Assembly: GCF_029688625.1 (NCBI RefSeq) | Contig: NZ_JARULC010000002.1 | Location: forward strand, 744,001 to 808,000 | Source: Qipengyuania marincola | GTDB lineage: Bacteria > Pseudomonadota > Alphaproteobacteria > Sphingomonadales > Sphingomonadaceae | Direction: 5' to 3' | Length of the DNA: 64,000 bases | Shown: piece by piece, positions 1 through 8,302 of the stretch | Numbering within the stretch: the first letter of the stretch is position 1 | Layout: each line of letters starts with the position of its first letter | Made by a program: the position numbers and the translations under genes | Notes under the pieces: generated by a model | Seen by the model: the letters and a program-made list of their open reading frames with translations, nothing else | Databases searched by the model: none | What the model was told of the DNA's origin: nothing

Positions 1-501
1 CGTCGTGCCCACGTCGCGCACCCCGGGGATATTCAGCATAATCAGCGAGAGCGTGATGATGATAATCGCGACGCGCACGGTCCGCGACAGGATGGCGATG
101 CGCGTCATCCGCCCGCGCTGGGCGACCGGGTCCTCGCTTTCGGTAGCCTGCTTCTCGTAGCCTAGCGCCGCGCCCTTGACTGCGGCAAAGGCCAGCCAGC
201 CGACCAGCGCTGGCACGATGAAGGAGGCGAAGACGTCCCAGCCACGGCCGACCAGCGCGTCGTTTTCCGCGGCCACCGAGATCGCAAATCCCACCATCGC
301 CCAGCGCAGCGGCCGCTTGATCGTATCGAACACGATGTCGTCGATCTGGCTGTCCGATTTCTGGACGATCCGCTTGAGGAGTGCGAACAATACCCAGTGA
401 ATCGCCAATGCCGCGACGATCGCCCCGCCGAGCACGACGAGATGCTCCAGGATCGTCTCGTAGGCCAGCGTCCAGTTGCGGGGGTCGAAGCGTTCGAACA
501 T
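1..501 (-). CDS. Mechanosensitive ion channel (MscS family), 3' end outside window
   Basis: The 167 codons visible start at ATG 499-501 (MFERFDPRNWTLAYET) and run off the left edge, so only the N-terminal half is seen. Hydrophobic stretches near residues 22-45, 68-80, 90-110 and 137-160 look like the transmembrane helices that precede the MscS pore helix and beta domain. The segment QKSDSQIDDIVFDTIKRPL is the linker often seen in longer MscS-like proteins. Such channels sit in the inner membrane and release solutes on hypo-osmotic shock. The gene lies 46 bp downstream of the HWE kinase on the same strand. The pore helix is not in view, so the family call rests on the N-terminal layout. A second, smaller MscS-type gene is at 15246. 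Confidence 0.75.
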   Translation of the reverse strand, partial: MFERFDPRNWTLAYETILEHLVVLGGAIVAALAIHWVLFALLKRIVQKSDSQIDDIVFDTIKRPLRWAMVGFAISVAAENDALVGRGWDVFASFIVPALVGWLAFAAVKGAALGYEKQATESEDPVAQRGRMTRIAILSRTVRVAIIIITLSLIMLNIPGVRDVGTT

Positions 502-547
502 TGCGCGTGCGCTTATTGCGCGCACGGCGCGGTTTCAACCTTGGTCT

Positions 548-1822
548 TCAGCTTTCGAGCGGCAGATCGATCTCGACCACGATCCCCTGCGGCGTGAATT
601 TGCGCTCGATCGAGCCGCCAAACTGGCGCGCCGCGCTGTGCATCAGCATGCTGCCGAAGCCCTTGCGGTCTGGTTCGCCGTCGACCGGCTTGCCCAGCTC
701 GCGCCAGGTGATGAAGACGCGGCCATCCTTTTCCTGCCAGCGCACGTCGACGGTCCCTTGCCCGCTCCAGGCGCCGTATTTTACGGCATTGGTAGTGAGC
801 TCGTGCAACACAAGGCCCAGCGGGGTGACGTGCTTTGCCGGAAGCAGTACCTCGGGTCCCTCGACCGCGGCCGTCTGGGTGGAGGAGCGATAGGGGGCGA
901 GCGACGTCTCGATCAGCTGATGGAGCGAGGCGACCGGCCGTTCGAGCTCGCCCTGGCTCACCTCGTGCGCTGTCAGGAGCGCGCGGATGCGCTGGGCGAT
1001 GCTGTCGGTTACGTCTTTTGCCTCGGGCTTGTCGCGTGCGCTCATCTGCACGATGGCCAGGACGACGGCGAACAGGTTCTTGACCCGGTGGTTGAGCTCG
1101 CGTGCCAGCAGGTCGGCCCGGTCGCGCGCTTCGCCGATCGCGCTCGCCTGCGCGGCCTGCGCCTCGGCATGCGCGGCGCGCGACACCAGGCGCGACCCGA
1201 AAAAGATCGCTGCCAGCAGCAGGGCTATGAGGCCTCCCAGCAACGGGAGCACGCGCCCTTCGAGACGCGCCGTGTCCTGGCCCTGCGTTGCCAGGATTTC
1301 GTTTTCAATGGAGCGCATCTCTTCCACAGCGCGATTGAGGCGTTCCATGGCCTCCTGTCCCTCGTCGGAAAGAACCGCGCGCCGCGCATCGAGCAGGCGG
1401 CCCTCGCGGACCAGCGCGACCGAGCTTTCCATTTCGCTGAATTTCAGCCGCGCCAGCGCTTCAATCTGATCGACCAGTTCTTCCTGCCGGCCGGTCATTT
1501 CGCCATCCAGCAGACGGCGCAGGGCGTCGAGCGCGGGGTCGATCTGCTCGGCGCCTTCCTCGTAGGGAGTAAGGTACCTGCGATCGAGCGTGATGAGATA
1601 ACCGCGCTGCCCGGTCTCCGCTTTCAGCGTGGCGCGCTCGATATGATTCAATTCCTGCAGCACCTCGGCCGTTAGCGCGGCCTGTTCGCGCTGGCTGCGC
1701 TCTGCTTCCAGCGTCTGGTAGACGAGGAAGATAAGGCCCAGCATCGCGCCGAAGATCACGAGCGAGATGATCGCGTTCGGCCAACGGCGCGAGCGCTTGA
1801 GGATTTGCGTGATTTCGCTCAA
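548..1822 (-). CDS. HWE-family sensor histidine kinase with CHASE3 domain
   Basis: Membrane sensor kinase of 424 aa. A transmembrane helix lies at about 17-36, a CHASE3-type helical sensory region at about 40-185 (with the typical ETGQRGYLIT segment at 69-78), a second transmembrane helix at about 192-210, then the kinase core. The phosphoacceptor is His245 in ELNHRVKN, the N-box is HELTTNAVKYG, and a WRE motif (TWRELG) near the end places it in the HWE group that lacks the usual phosphoacceptor domain. The start is TTG at 1820-1822, which overlaps the polA stop TGA at 1819-1821, so translation is probably coupled; the next ATG (codon 27) would destroy the first membrane helix. No response regulator is adjacent. 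The signal is unknown; in alphaproteobacteria such kinases often feed general stress or light responses (family knowledge). Confidence 0.88.
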   Translation of the reverse strand: MSEITQILKRSRRWPNAIISLVIFGAMLGLIFLVYQTLEAERSQREQAALTAEVLQELNHIERATLKAETGQRGYLITLDRRYLTPYEEGAEQIDPALDALRRLLDGEMTGRQEELVDQIEALARLKFSEMESSVALVREGRLLDARRAVLSDEGQEAMERLNRAVEEMRSIENEILATQGQDTARLEGRVLPLLGGLIALLLAAIFFGSRLVSRAAHAEAQAAQASAIGEARDRADLLARELNHRVKNLFAVVLAIVQMSARDKPEAKDVTDSIAQRIRALLTAHEVSQGELERPVASLHQLIETSLAPYRSSTQTAAVEGPEVLLPAKHVTPLGLVLHELTTNAVKYGAWSGQGTVDVRWQEKDGRVFITWRELGKPVDGEPDRKGFGSMLMHSAARQFGGSIERKFTPQGIVVEIDLPLES

Positions 1823-4653
1823 TGCGCGGCTCCCCAGCTCTTGCCGGTGCCTATCTCCACGCCCAGCGGAACGCTAAGTTCGACCGCCGGACGGGCTGCC
1901 TCGGCCATGACGCGCTCGATGATCGGCGAGGCAGCTTCCACATCGCTTTCGGGCAGTTCGAAGACCAGTTCGTCATGCACCTGCAGAAGCATGCGGACAT
2001 GGCCGAGGCCCGCCTCTTCCAGCGCGGGCATCATGCGGGCCATCGCGCGCTTGATGATATCGGCGCTGGTCCCCTGGATGGGCGCGTTGATCGCCGCGCG
2101 TTCGCTGCCTTGCCGCTCATTCGGGTTCTTGGAGTTGATCCGCGGGAACCACGTCTTGCGACCGAACAGCGTCTCCGAATAGCCCCGCTCGCGGACACGC
2201 TCCGTGGTTTCGAGGATATAGCGCTGGATACCGGGAAAGCGCTGGAAATAGGTGTCGATCATGTCCTGCGCTTCATCGGCTTCCACGCCCAGGCGCCCGG
2301 CAAGCCCCCAGCGCGAAATGCCGTAGAGGATCGCGAAGTTGATCGTCTTGGCGCGCCCGCGCGTGTCGCGATTGACCTCGCCGAACATCTCCTTCGCCGT
2401 GCGTGAGTGGATGTCCTCGCCCTGTTCGAAGGCTTCCTTCAGGCTTGGCACATCGGCCATGTGGGCAGCGAGGCGCAGCTCGATCTGCGAATAGTCGGCG
2501 GCAAGCAGGACATTGCCGTCTTCGGCCACGAAAGCCTCGCGGATCTGGCGGCCGATCTCGGTCCGGATCGGGATGTTCTGGAGGTTCGGATCGGTCGAGG
2601 AAAGCCGCCCGGTCTGCGCGCCGACGAGGCTGTAGCTGGTGTGCACTCGCCCGGTCTCCGGGTTGATCGCTTCCTGCAGTGCGTCGGTATAGGTCGACTT
2701 GAGCTTGGCCAGCTGGCGCCATTCGAGCACCTTGTCGGCGATCTCCGCCCCTTCGCCGGACAGCCGCTCCAGCACGCTCTGGTCGGTCGAATACTGCCCG
2801 CTCTTGCCCTTCTTCCCACCCTTGTAGCCGAGCGTGTCGAACAGCACTTCGCCCAGCTGCTTCGGGCTGCCGACAGTAAACTCCGTCCCGGCGATCTCGT
2901 GAATTTCGCCTTCGAGCCGGCCGATCTCCTTGGCGAAATCCTCCGACAGCTTGGCCAGCCGCGCGCGGTCGACCTTGATGCCGTGGCGCTCCATGCGGGC
3001 GACGACCGGGACCAGCGGCCGATCGACCCGCTCGTAAACCCGCGTGCCGCCTTCGGTTGCAAGGCGGGGCTTGAGCATGGTGCGAAGGCGCCAGGTCACG
3101 TCGGCGTCCTCGGCTGCATATTCGGTCGCCTTGTCGAGCGGGACTTCGCCGAAGGGGATCGCCTTCTTGCCCGTTCCGCACAGCTCCTTGAAGGTGAGGC
3201 AGGTATGACCAAGGTGCCGTTCGGCAAGTTCGTCCATGCCGTGCCCGCCGCCGATCCCGTCCAGCGCGCGGCCGGCATCGAGATCGAAGCTGATGATCAT
3301 GGTGTCATCGATCGGCGCGACTGTGATACCGCAGCGAGCCAGCACGTTCAGGTCGTATTTCCCATTATGGAAGACCTTGAGCAGGGCATCGCTTTCCAGC
3401 AGCGGCTTCAGCGCTGCGAGCGCCGTATCGCGATCGATCTGGTCCGGTTTCTCCGCGAACATGTCGCTGCCGCCATGGCCCAGCGGGATGTAGCACGCAT
3501 CGTTCGGCCCAAGCGCCAGGCTCACGCCCACCAGCCCGGCGCGGATGGCATCAAGGCTGTCGGTTTCGGTATCGACCGCCACCAGCCGCGCCCCTCGGGC
3601 GCGTTCTATCCAGTGCTCCAGCCGTTCCATCGTTTGCACGCATTCATAAGCGGACCGGTCTACGTCCGGCATGTCCGGGAGGGGCTGACGATTGCCGTCG
3701 CTGGTCGCCTCCGCGGCCTTCGTGTCCTGCTTCGCCGGGTTCAGATTGTTGGCGCGCGTCGGACTGCCAGTGCCCGCTTCGAGACGCTTCAGGAGGCTGG
3801 TAAAGCCGTGCTTTTCGAGGAAAGCGGCGAGCGGCTCGGATGGAACGCCGTCGAGCTTCATGTCGTCGAGCGCGACCGGCAGTTCGCAATCTTCCTTCAG
3901 CGTCACGAGCACCCTGCTGAGTTCGGCATCCTTGCGATGCTCGATCAGGCGCTCTTTCAGCTTGGACTTTTTCATATCTTCAGCGGAATCGAGGGCGGCG
4001 GTCAGGCCGCCGTGTTCTGCAATCAGCTTGCTCGCGGTCTTGGGGCCGACGCCGAAGATGCCCGGGATATTGTCGACCGAATCGCCCATCAGTGCGAGGA
4101 CATCGCCGACCTGTTCGGGCGGGACGCCGAATTTCTCCTCGACCTCCTCGATATAGATCCGCGCGCTCTTCATTGTATCGAGCATGTCGATTTTCGCGCC
4201 GTCTTTCTCGCCGACGAGCTGCATCAAATCCTTGTCGGAGCTGACGATGGTGACGTTCCAGCCCTGCTCCTGCGCGGCGCGGGCATAAGAGGCGATCATG
4301 TCGTCCGCCTCCACATCGGGCTCCTCGATGCAGGGCAGGGAGAAAGCGCGCGTGGCATCGCGGATGAGCGGAAATTGCGGCACGAGGTCTTCCGGCGGGT
4401 CGGGGCGGTTCGCCTTGTACTGGTCGTAAATCTCGTTGCGAAAGGAATGGCTCGATTTGTCGAGCACGACTGCGAGATGCGTCGGGCCATCGGCCTTGTC
4501 GAGATCGTCGGCCAGCTTCCACAGCATGGTCGTATACCCGTAAACCGCACCCACCGGGGTGCCTTCGGGATCGGTCAGCGGCGGAAGCCGGTGATAGGCG
4601 CGGAAGATATAGGCAGAGCCATCGACGAGGTAGAGATGCGGTTGTGCAGCCAT
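1819..4653 (-). CDS. polA: DNA polymerase I
   Basis: Repairs gaps and removes RNA primers in the cytoplasm. The 944-aa protein has all three domains. The 5'-3' exonuclease covers about residues 1-300. The 3'-5' proofreading domain begins near residue 340, with the metal-binding DTE at about 360 in VAVDTETDSLD, the exo II segment FHNGKYDLN, and the exo III segment YAAEDADVTW. The polymerase domain carries motif A DYSQIELR near 719, motif B RAKTINFAILYG, and motif C QVHDELVFE near 889. The proofreading residues look intact. An upstream in-frame ATG at 4740 would add 29 unrelated residues; MAAQPHLYLVDGSAYIF at 4653 is the normal family N-terminus and is chosen. The stop overlaps the TTG start of the downstream HWE kinase. 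Confidence 0.98.
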   Translation of the reverse strand: MAAQPHLYLVDGSAYIFRAYHRLPPLTDPEGTPVGAVYGYTTMLWKLADDLDKADGPTHLAVVLDKSSHSFRNEIYDQYKANRPDPPEDLVPQFPLIRDATRAFSLPCIEEPDVEADDMIASYARAAQEQGWNVTIVSSDKDLMQLVGEKDGAKIDMLDTMKSARIYIEEVEEKFGVPPEQVGDVLALMGDSVDNIPGIFGVGPKTASKLIAEHGGLTAALDSAEDMKKSKLKERLIEHRKDAELSRVLVTLKEDCELPVALDDMKLDGVPSEPLAAFLEKHGFTSLLKRLEAGTGSPTRANNLNPAKQDTKAAEATSDGNRQPLPDMPDVDRSAYECVQTMERLEHWIERARGARLVAVDTETDSLDAIRAGLVGVSLALGPNDACYIPLGHGGSDMFAEKPDQIDRDTALAALKPLLESDALLKVFHNGKYDLNVLARCGITVAPIDDTMIISFDLDAGRALDGIGGGHGMDELAERHLGHTCLTFKELCGTGKKAIPFGEVPLDKATEYAAEDADVTWRLRTMLKPRLATEGGTRVYERVDRPLVPVVARMERHGIKVDRARLAKLSEDFAKEIGRLEGEIHEIAGTEFTVGSPKQLGEVLFDTLGYKGGKKGKSGQYSTDQSVLERLSGEGAEIADKVLEWRQLAKLKSTYTDALQEAINPETGRVHTSYSLVGAQTGRLSSTDPNLQNIPIRTEIGRQIREAFVAEDGNVLLAADYSQIELRLAAHMADVPSLKEAFEQGEDIHSRTAKEMFGEVNRDTRGRAKTINFAILYGISRWGLAGRLGVEADEAQDMIDTYFQRFPGIQRYILETTERVRERGYSETLFGRKTWFPRINSKNPNERQGSERAAINAPIQGTSADIIKRAMARMMPALEEAGLGHVRMLLQVHDELVFELPESDVEAASPIIERVMAEAARPAVELSVPLGVEIGTGKSWGAAH

Positions 4654-4777
4654 GCCGGGGTGCTTAGCAGCGCCCTCTGGGCAATGGGAGCGAATTTGGT
4701 CGCCACGCAAATAGAGCAGAAAACGGCCATTTTGAGGCAATTATGGCAAAAGTTTGTCTTAATTTTGCCGAAATTGC

Positions 4778-4806
4778 TTGCGGCGCCACATTCCTGCCCT
4801 TATTTA
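4778..4806 (+). promoter_or_regulatory. Candidate sigma-70-type promoter for the 4898 lipoprotein gene
   Basis: A -35-like TTGCGG (4778-4783) is followed after exactly 17 bp by TATTTA (4801-4806). Transcription from here would give a leader of about 85 nt before the lipoprotein gene. It lies in the 244-bp divergent gap between polA and that gene. The call rests on pattern match only. Confidence 0.4.
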
Positions 4807-4897
4807 GCCATGGTGAGGCTCGGTATCGGGGCTCGCGCAGGGGTCGGATCGAAAAACCGCTCCTCGCTAACCACTCGCTGTTTGAGGAATTTTATCT

Positions 4898-5170
4898 ATG
4901 CGTAAGATCGCTCTTGTCGCCGCCGCTTCGGCCGCTGCTCTCTCGCTCGCCGCTTGCTCGGAAGCTACCGAAGATTCGGCTGAAGCCACCATGGATTCGG
5001 CTGCTGCCGACACCGAAGCCAACATGGAAGCCGCTGGCGACTCCATGGAAGCTGCTGGTGCCGAAATGGAAGCCGGTGCTGAAGAAATGGCTGCCGACGC
5101 CGACGCAGCTGCTGCTGAAGTCGAAGCTGAAGTCGAAGGCGAAACCGAAGCTGAAGCTGCTGCCGACTAA
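4898..5170 (+). CDS. Small Ala/Glu-rich lipoprotein, function unknown
   Basis: A 90-aa protein with a lipoprotein signal peptide (MRKIALVAAASAAALSL, lipobox LAAC, lipidated Cys at 20). The mature part is almost wholly Ala, Glu, Asp, Met, Ser and Thr, low in complexity and very acidic, with no recognisable domain. It should be anchored to the membrane facing the periplasm. A GAGGAA ribosome site precedes the ATG and a strong terminator follows, so it is a single-gene unit. Two similar small acidic lipoproteins lie at 27251 and 27647; this one shares the K-IALVA start and LAAC lipobox with the second. No function is assigned. Confidence 0.8.
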   Translation: MRKIALVAAASAAALSLAACSEATEDSAEATMDSAAADTEANMEAAGDSMEAAGAEMEAGAEEMAADADAAAAEVEAEVEGETEAEAAAD

Positions 5171-5214
5171 TCGCGCCAGCGCTTCGGGACGGTTTATCGT
5201 TTCGAAACAGGAAA

Positions 5215-5243
5215 GGGCGGTGCCGCGAGGCACCGCCCTTTTT
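5215..5243 (+). terminator. Rho-independent terminator of the 4898 lipoprotein gene
   Basis: A perfect 10-bp GC-rich stem (GGGCGGTGCC at 5215-5224 with its complement at 5229-5238), loop GCGA, then five T (5239-5243), 44 nt after the stop codon. Confidence 0.9.
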
Positions 5244-5280
5244 CTATTCGCGCCGCTGGAGCAAGCAGCGGGGCGCCAGC

Positions 5281-6303
5281 CTATTCGCCGCCGTATTCCG
5301 CTTCGGCCCAGGCCCGGCCATTGTCATTGGCGGCACCAAAACCGCGATAGAGCGCGCTGGTTATGTTCGAAATGCGTGCATCGCGCAGACGACGGGCTTC
5401 AAGCTTCTGGGCGCGGCTACCATTCTCGACCGCCATGGAGGGGCTCTGGCCAGTAACGTAGATCGCCGCCGCGATTGTACGCCCGTCCGCCGTGCGGAAA
5501 ATCCCGATGTCGCTCGCCGTTCGGCTAAGCGTCCCGGTCTTGTTGGCCAGCTGCGCGCTCATCGGCAGCGCCGAGCGCATGCGCCGCTTGCCGGTGGTCG
5601 TTTCGATCATCGCATCGATGATGACCTTGCGCGAACTCTCACTGAGCCATTTGCCCTGATAGATACCGGCGAGCAACTGTCCCATCGCGCGCGGGGTGGC
5701 GCTGTCACGCGTGTCGATCGAGGAGGCAGGATCGCTGCGCCCGTCTTCGCGAATGAGGGTGGCGATGTCACGGCTGAGGGTGAAGTCGGAAATCCCGGCC
5801 TTGCGCATCCATTCGTTTACAGCCGCCGGACCGCCGACGGCATTAAGTAGCGCATCGGTGCAGTCGTTGCAGCTTTTGCTGATCATCAGCGCGATGTGGC
5901 GGTAGGCAGGCATATAGGCACCGCCCGGACGGGGCAGGCGCCATTCGCTCGTCAGGCCCCATTTCCCTTCATCGACCCCGGCCAGGTAGGTGGCGGCGAT
6001 GGCGACCTTGCTGGTGCTGGCCATCGGAAAGCGCTGGTCAGCCAGGATACCGACTTCGCGACCCGTTGACAGATCGATCGCGTAAACTCCGATCCGCCCG
6101 CGCGAACCCTCGGCGACTTGCGCAATGCTGCGCTCCAGCTGCGTGTCGTAACGCGCGACCAGCGACTGCGGCTCGCGCACCTCGGTGCCGAGTGCCTGAT
6201 CGAAAGATCGCTCGAAGGCCTGCGTGTCGGAATTTGCCAGAGCCGGGCTGGCCAGCAGAACGGCCCCGGCGGCGAAGATCGTCTTGAAAAATCCTGTCCG
6301 CAT
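5281..6303 (-). CDS. Class A beta-lactamase-like serine hydrolase, exported
   Basis: A 340-aa protein with a Sec signal peptide ending ALA at about 21-23. The penicillin-binding/beta-lactamase fold is shown by S-x-x-K at 96-99 (STSK), S-x-N at 144-146 (SCN instead of the usual SDN) and K-T-G at 255-257. The segment DTRDSATPRAMG matches the class A DTTTP region. The omega-loop motif with the catalytic Glu (class A position 166) cannot be identified: the stretch LSRDIATLIREDG has no Glu-x-x-x-Asn. Two cysteines (145, 148) flank the SCN motif. Hydrolysis of beta-lactams is therefore doubtful. It may be a peptidoglycan-related hydrolase or an inactive relative. It is monocistronic and convergent with the lipoprotein gene at 4898. 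Confidence 0.8.
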   Translation of the reverse strand: MRTGFFKTIFAAGAVLLASPALANSDTQAFERSFDQALGTEVREPQSLVARYDTQLERSIAQVAEGSRGRIGVYAIDLSTGREVGILADQRFPMASTSKVAIAATYLAGVDEGKWGLTSEWRLPRPGGAYMPAYRHIALMISKSCNDCTDALLNAVGGPAAVNEWMRKAGISDFTLSRDIATLIREDGRSDPASSIDTRDSATPRAMGQLLAGIYQGKWLSESSRKVIIDAMIETTTGKRRMRSALPMSAQLANKTGTLSRTASDIGIFRTADGRTIAAAIYVTGQSPSMAVENGSRAQKLEARRLRDARISNITSALYRGFGAANDNGRAWAEAEYGGE

Positions 6304-6385
6304 TGCGAACCGATACCCTCCACATGGTTTACCAATGCTTAAGTTGTACGAAACATTTGCGGCAAGCTTAGGGCGACAGAAAGTG

Positions 6386-6420
6386 TTGCGGGCGCGACAG
6401 TTTTAGTGCCGCGCCCGCAA
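6386..6420. terminator. Hairpin, possible terminator downstream of the host-attachment gene
   Basis: An 11-bp perfect GC-rich stem (TTGCGGGCGCG at 6386-6396 with its complement at 6410-6420) and a 13-nt loop, 22 bp past the stop of the minus-strand gene at 6442. No clear T-run follows on either strand, so termination is only a guess. Confidence 0.35.
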
Positions 6421-6441
6421 TGTTTCGTGGTTTGGACGATC

Positions 6442-6849
6442 TCAGGCCTCCGCGATTGCCTTTTCGATCCGGTCGACAGGCTCTCCGGTCATCGTCTTGT
6501 CGATTTCGCCGACGAGCTTCTTCTCCAGCTCGCTGTGGTAGTGCCGGCGCATCTCGCCGAGCGTTTTCGGGTCGGCGATCACCAGCACATCGCTGATTTC
6601 CCCCGCAATGGCCTTCGCATTGAGCCATTCGGCGGCTGCCGCGCCATGGGCAAGCTCGTTGAGATCGGTGCGCCCGTGCCGCTGGCCGATGTCGTCCTGG
6701 TGCTTCACCCCGGCGCTGAAATTGGTTGCGCTCAGATCGGGGTGTTGGGCGTCTTCCAGCTTCGGCTCGAACATCTGTCCGCCATTGCGCATGACTGTGA
6801 ACTTCTCGCCATCGACGATCGCGACATGCGCATTATTGGGAAGTTTCAT
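6442..6849 (-). CDS. Host attachment family protein
   Basis: A 135-aa soluble protein that matches the host-attachment family (Pfam Host_attach; first named from Agrobacterium attachment genes). The N-terminus MKLPNNAHVAIVDGEKFTV, the central DIGQRHGRTDLNELAHG and the C-terminal segment VLVIADPKTLGEMRRHYH with a trailing Glu/Lys helix are the family layout, which resembles a release-factor-like fold. The ATG at 6849 has an AGGAGAC site just upstream. It is monocistronic and divergent from the phosphotransferase gene at 6953. The family name is historical and a role in attachment is not shown by the sequence. Confidence 0.8.
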   Translation of the reverse strand: MKLPNNAHVAIVDGEKFTVMRNGGQMFEPKLEDAQHPDLSATNFSAGVKHQDDIGQRHGRTDLNELAHGAAAAEWLNAKAIAGEISDVLVIADPKTLGEMRRHYHSELEKKLVGEIDKTMTGEPVDRIEKAIAEA

Positions 6850-6952
6850 CCGGTGTCTCCTGTCTTTCGAATGGGTTTGCCCAGATCAACGAGCGACAGG
6901 CGTGTCGGGTCCGGGCTTGAGCGACAGGACAATTGCCGCCAAGCATGGGAGC

Positions 6953-8302
6953 ATGGGAACGGAGGAAACGAGGAGCGCGATCGCAGCGGGGCTGGAACGG
7001 GCGCTCGCCCGTGTCGGCCAGGGCGTGCCGCACGACCTGTCCCGCCTGACCGGCGGGGCAACGATGGAAAGCTGGCGTTTTTCCGCAGACGGAAGCGACT
7101 TCGTGCTGCGCCGCGCGCCGAGCCTGGGCTTCATGGAAGATCGCCCCTTCGGTCACGATACCGAGGCGGCCATCATTCGGGCGGCTCATGCGGCAGGAGT
7201 GACGGCCCCGGAAATCGTGGTCGAGCTGGAACCCGACGATGACATCGGCAGTGGTTTCGTCATGCGCGCCTTGCCCGGGACGCCCGATCCGCGCGCCATC
7301 CTGGCGATGGACGGGCCGGGTGGCCTCTTGCAGGACATCGCGCGCGACCTGGCGCTGATCCATGCGATAGATCGCGGCACCTTGCCTGCCGATGTGCCCG
7401 AATTGGATTATGCGGATGCCGTCGAGGGACTGGCCGACCAATTCGCGGAAGCGGGCGGCGACCGGCCGATCATCGCGCTGGGATTGAAATGGCTGCGCGA
7501 CAACTTGCCGGAGCCGGTGGAGCCGGTGCTCAATCATGGCGATTATCGCCTGGGCAATCTGTTGGCGGAGAATTCGCACCTCACCGGCGTGCTCGACTGG
7601 GAGTTGGCCCACTTCGGCGACCGGCACGAGGATCTTGCCTTCGGCTGCATGGCTGTGTGGCGGTTCTCGCGGGTTGACCGGCCGGCGCTCGGGCTTGGCT
7701 CGCTGGAGGATTATGTCGCGGCCTACGAGGCGGAAAGCGGCGCGTCGCTCGATGCCGGCCGCTTCCGGTTCTGGCTGGTCTATCGCACGGTCTGGTGGGC
7801 GCTTGGCTGCATCCGCATGGCTCAGTTCTGGCGTAGCGGCGAAGACCGCATGCTGGAACGGGTCGTGATTTCCCGCCGGACCAGCGAGCAGGAGCTCGAC
7901 TTGCTGCTGTTGCTCGAAGACGATGCGCCGGAAGAGGAACAGGCCCGCCCCCTTCCGCCTTCCGAGGTGAAGCTTGAGCCGATGGGCGAGGCGAGCGCTG
8001 GCGAGGTCGCAATCGCGGTTTCGGAATGGCTCGCCACGATCAAGGACCGGATGGAGGGCCATGATCGCTTCCAGCTTGCGGTGGCGCGCAATGCGTTGGG
8101 CATGATCGCGCGCGGGGATGGGGTGGAGATCGAATTCGCGGACGATCTGCTCGCGCAGGAACTGCTCGATGGCGAACGCTCGCTCGCGACCCCGGGATTG
8201 CTTGCCCTGCTGCGCCGGACCGCGCTCGACAAGCTGGCGGCCGACGTGCCCAAATACCCGATGCTCGCGCTGGCCCGCGCCAAATGGACTGGAGAGGACT
8301 GA
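6953..8302 (+). CDS. APH/ACAD10-like phosphotransferase fused to a DUF6285-like domain
   Basis: A 449-aa protein. Residues 1 to about 330 form an aminoglycoside-phosphotransferase-like kinase: the start of the nucleotide site is LTGGATMESWRF, the catalytic loop is NHGDYRLGNLL and the metal-binding motif is GVLDWELAHFGD. The C-terminal 110 residues (SEWLATIKDRMEGHDRF onward) look like the small helical DUF6285 domain that is a separate gene in other genomes. ATG 6953 is chosen because the longer frame to 6608 runs antisense through the previous gene. The stop overlaps the start of the acyl-CoA dehydrogenase gene as TGATG. In mammals the same kinase and dehydrogenase are fused in ACAD10/11, so a role in acyl-CoA catabolism is more likely than antibiotic resistance. 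Confidence 0.85.
   Translation: MGTEETRSAIAAGLERALARVGQGVPHDLSRLTGGATMESWRFSADGSDFVLRRAPSLGFMEDRPFGHDTEAAIIRAAHAAGVTAPEIVVELEPDDDIGSGFVMRALPGTPDPRAILAMDGPGGLLQDIARDLALIHAIDRGTLPADVPELDYADAVEGLADQFAEAGGDRPIIALGLKWLRDNLPEPVEPVLNHGDYRLGNLLAENSHLTGVLDWELAHFGDRHEDLAFGCMAVWRFSRVDRPALGLGSLEDYVAAYEAESGASLDAGRFRFWLVYRTVWWALGCIRMAQFWRSGEDRMLERVVISRRTSEQELDLLLLLEDDAPEEEQARPLPPSEVKLEPMGEASAGEVAIAVSEWLATIKDRMEGHDRFQLAVARNALGMIARGDGVEIEFADDLLAQELLDGERSLATPGLLALLRRTALDKLAADVPKYPMLALARAKWTGED

Noticed and set aside
2407-4905. 832-codon plus-strand frame antisense to polA
   Set aside because: polA is certain on the minus strand; the antisense product is composition-biased and reads through the divergent promoter region.
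4743-5456. 237-codon plus-strand frame over the 4898 lipoprotein region
   Set aside because: It reads through a perfect terminator and overlaps a lipoprotein gene in another frame; Lys/Pro-rich product without domains.
6833-8062. 409-codon minus-strand frame across the phosphotransferase gene
   Set aside because: The plus-strand gene has clear kinase motifs and the two genes around it fit the plus strand.
6953-8302. Aminoglycoside resistance gene
   Set aside because: The kinase fold is shared, but the coupling to an acyl-CoA dehydrogenase and the DUF6285-like tail point to lipid metabolism.
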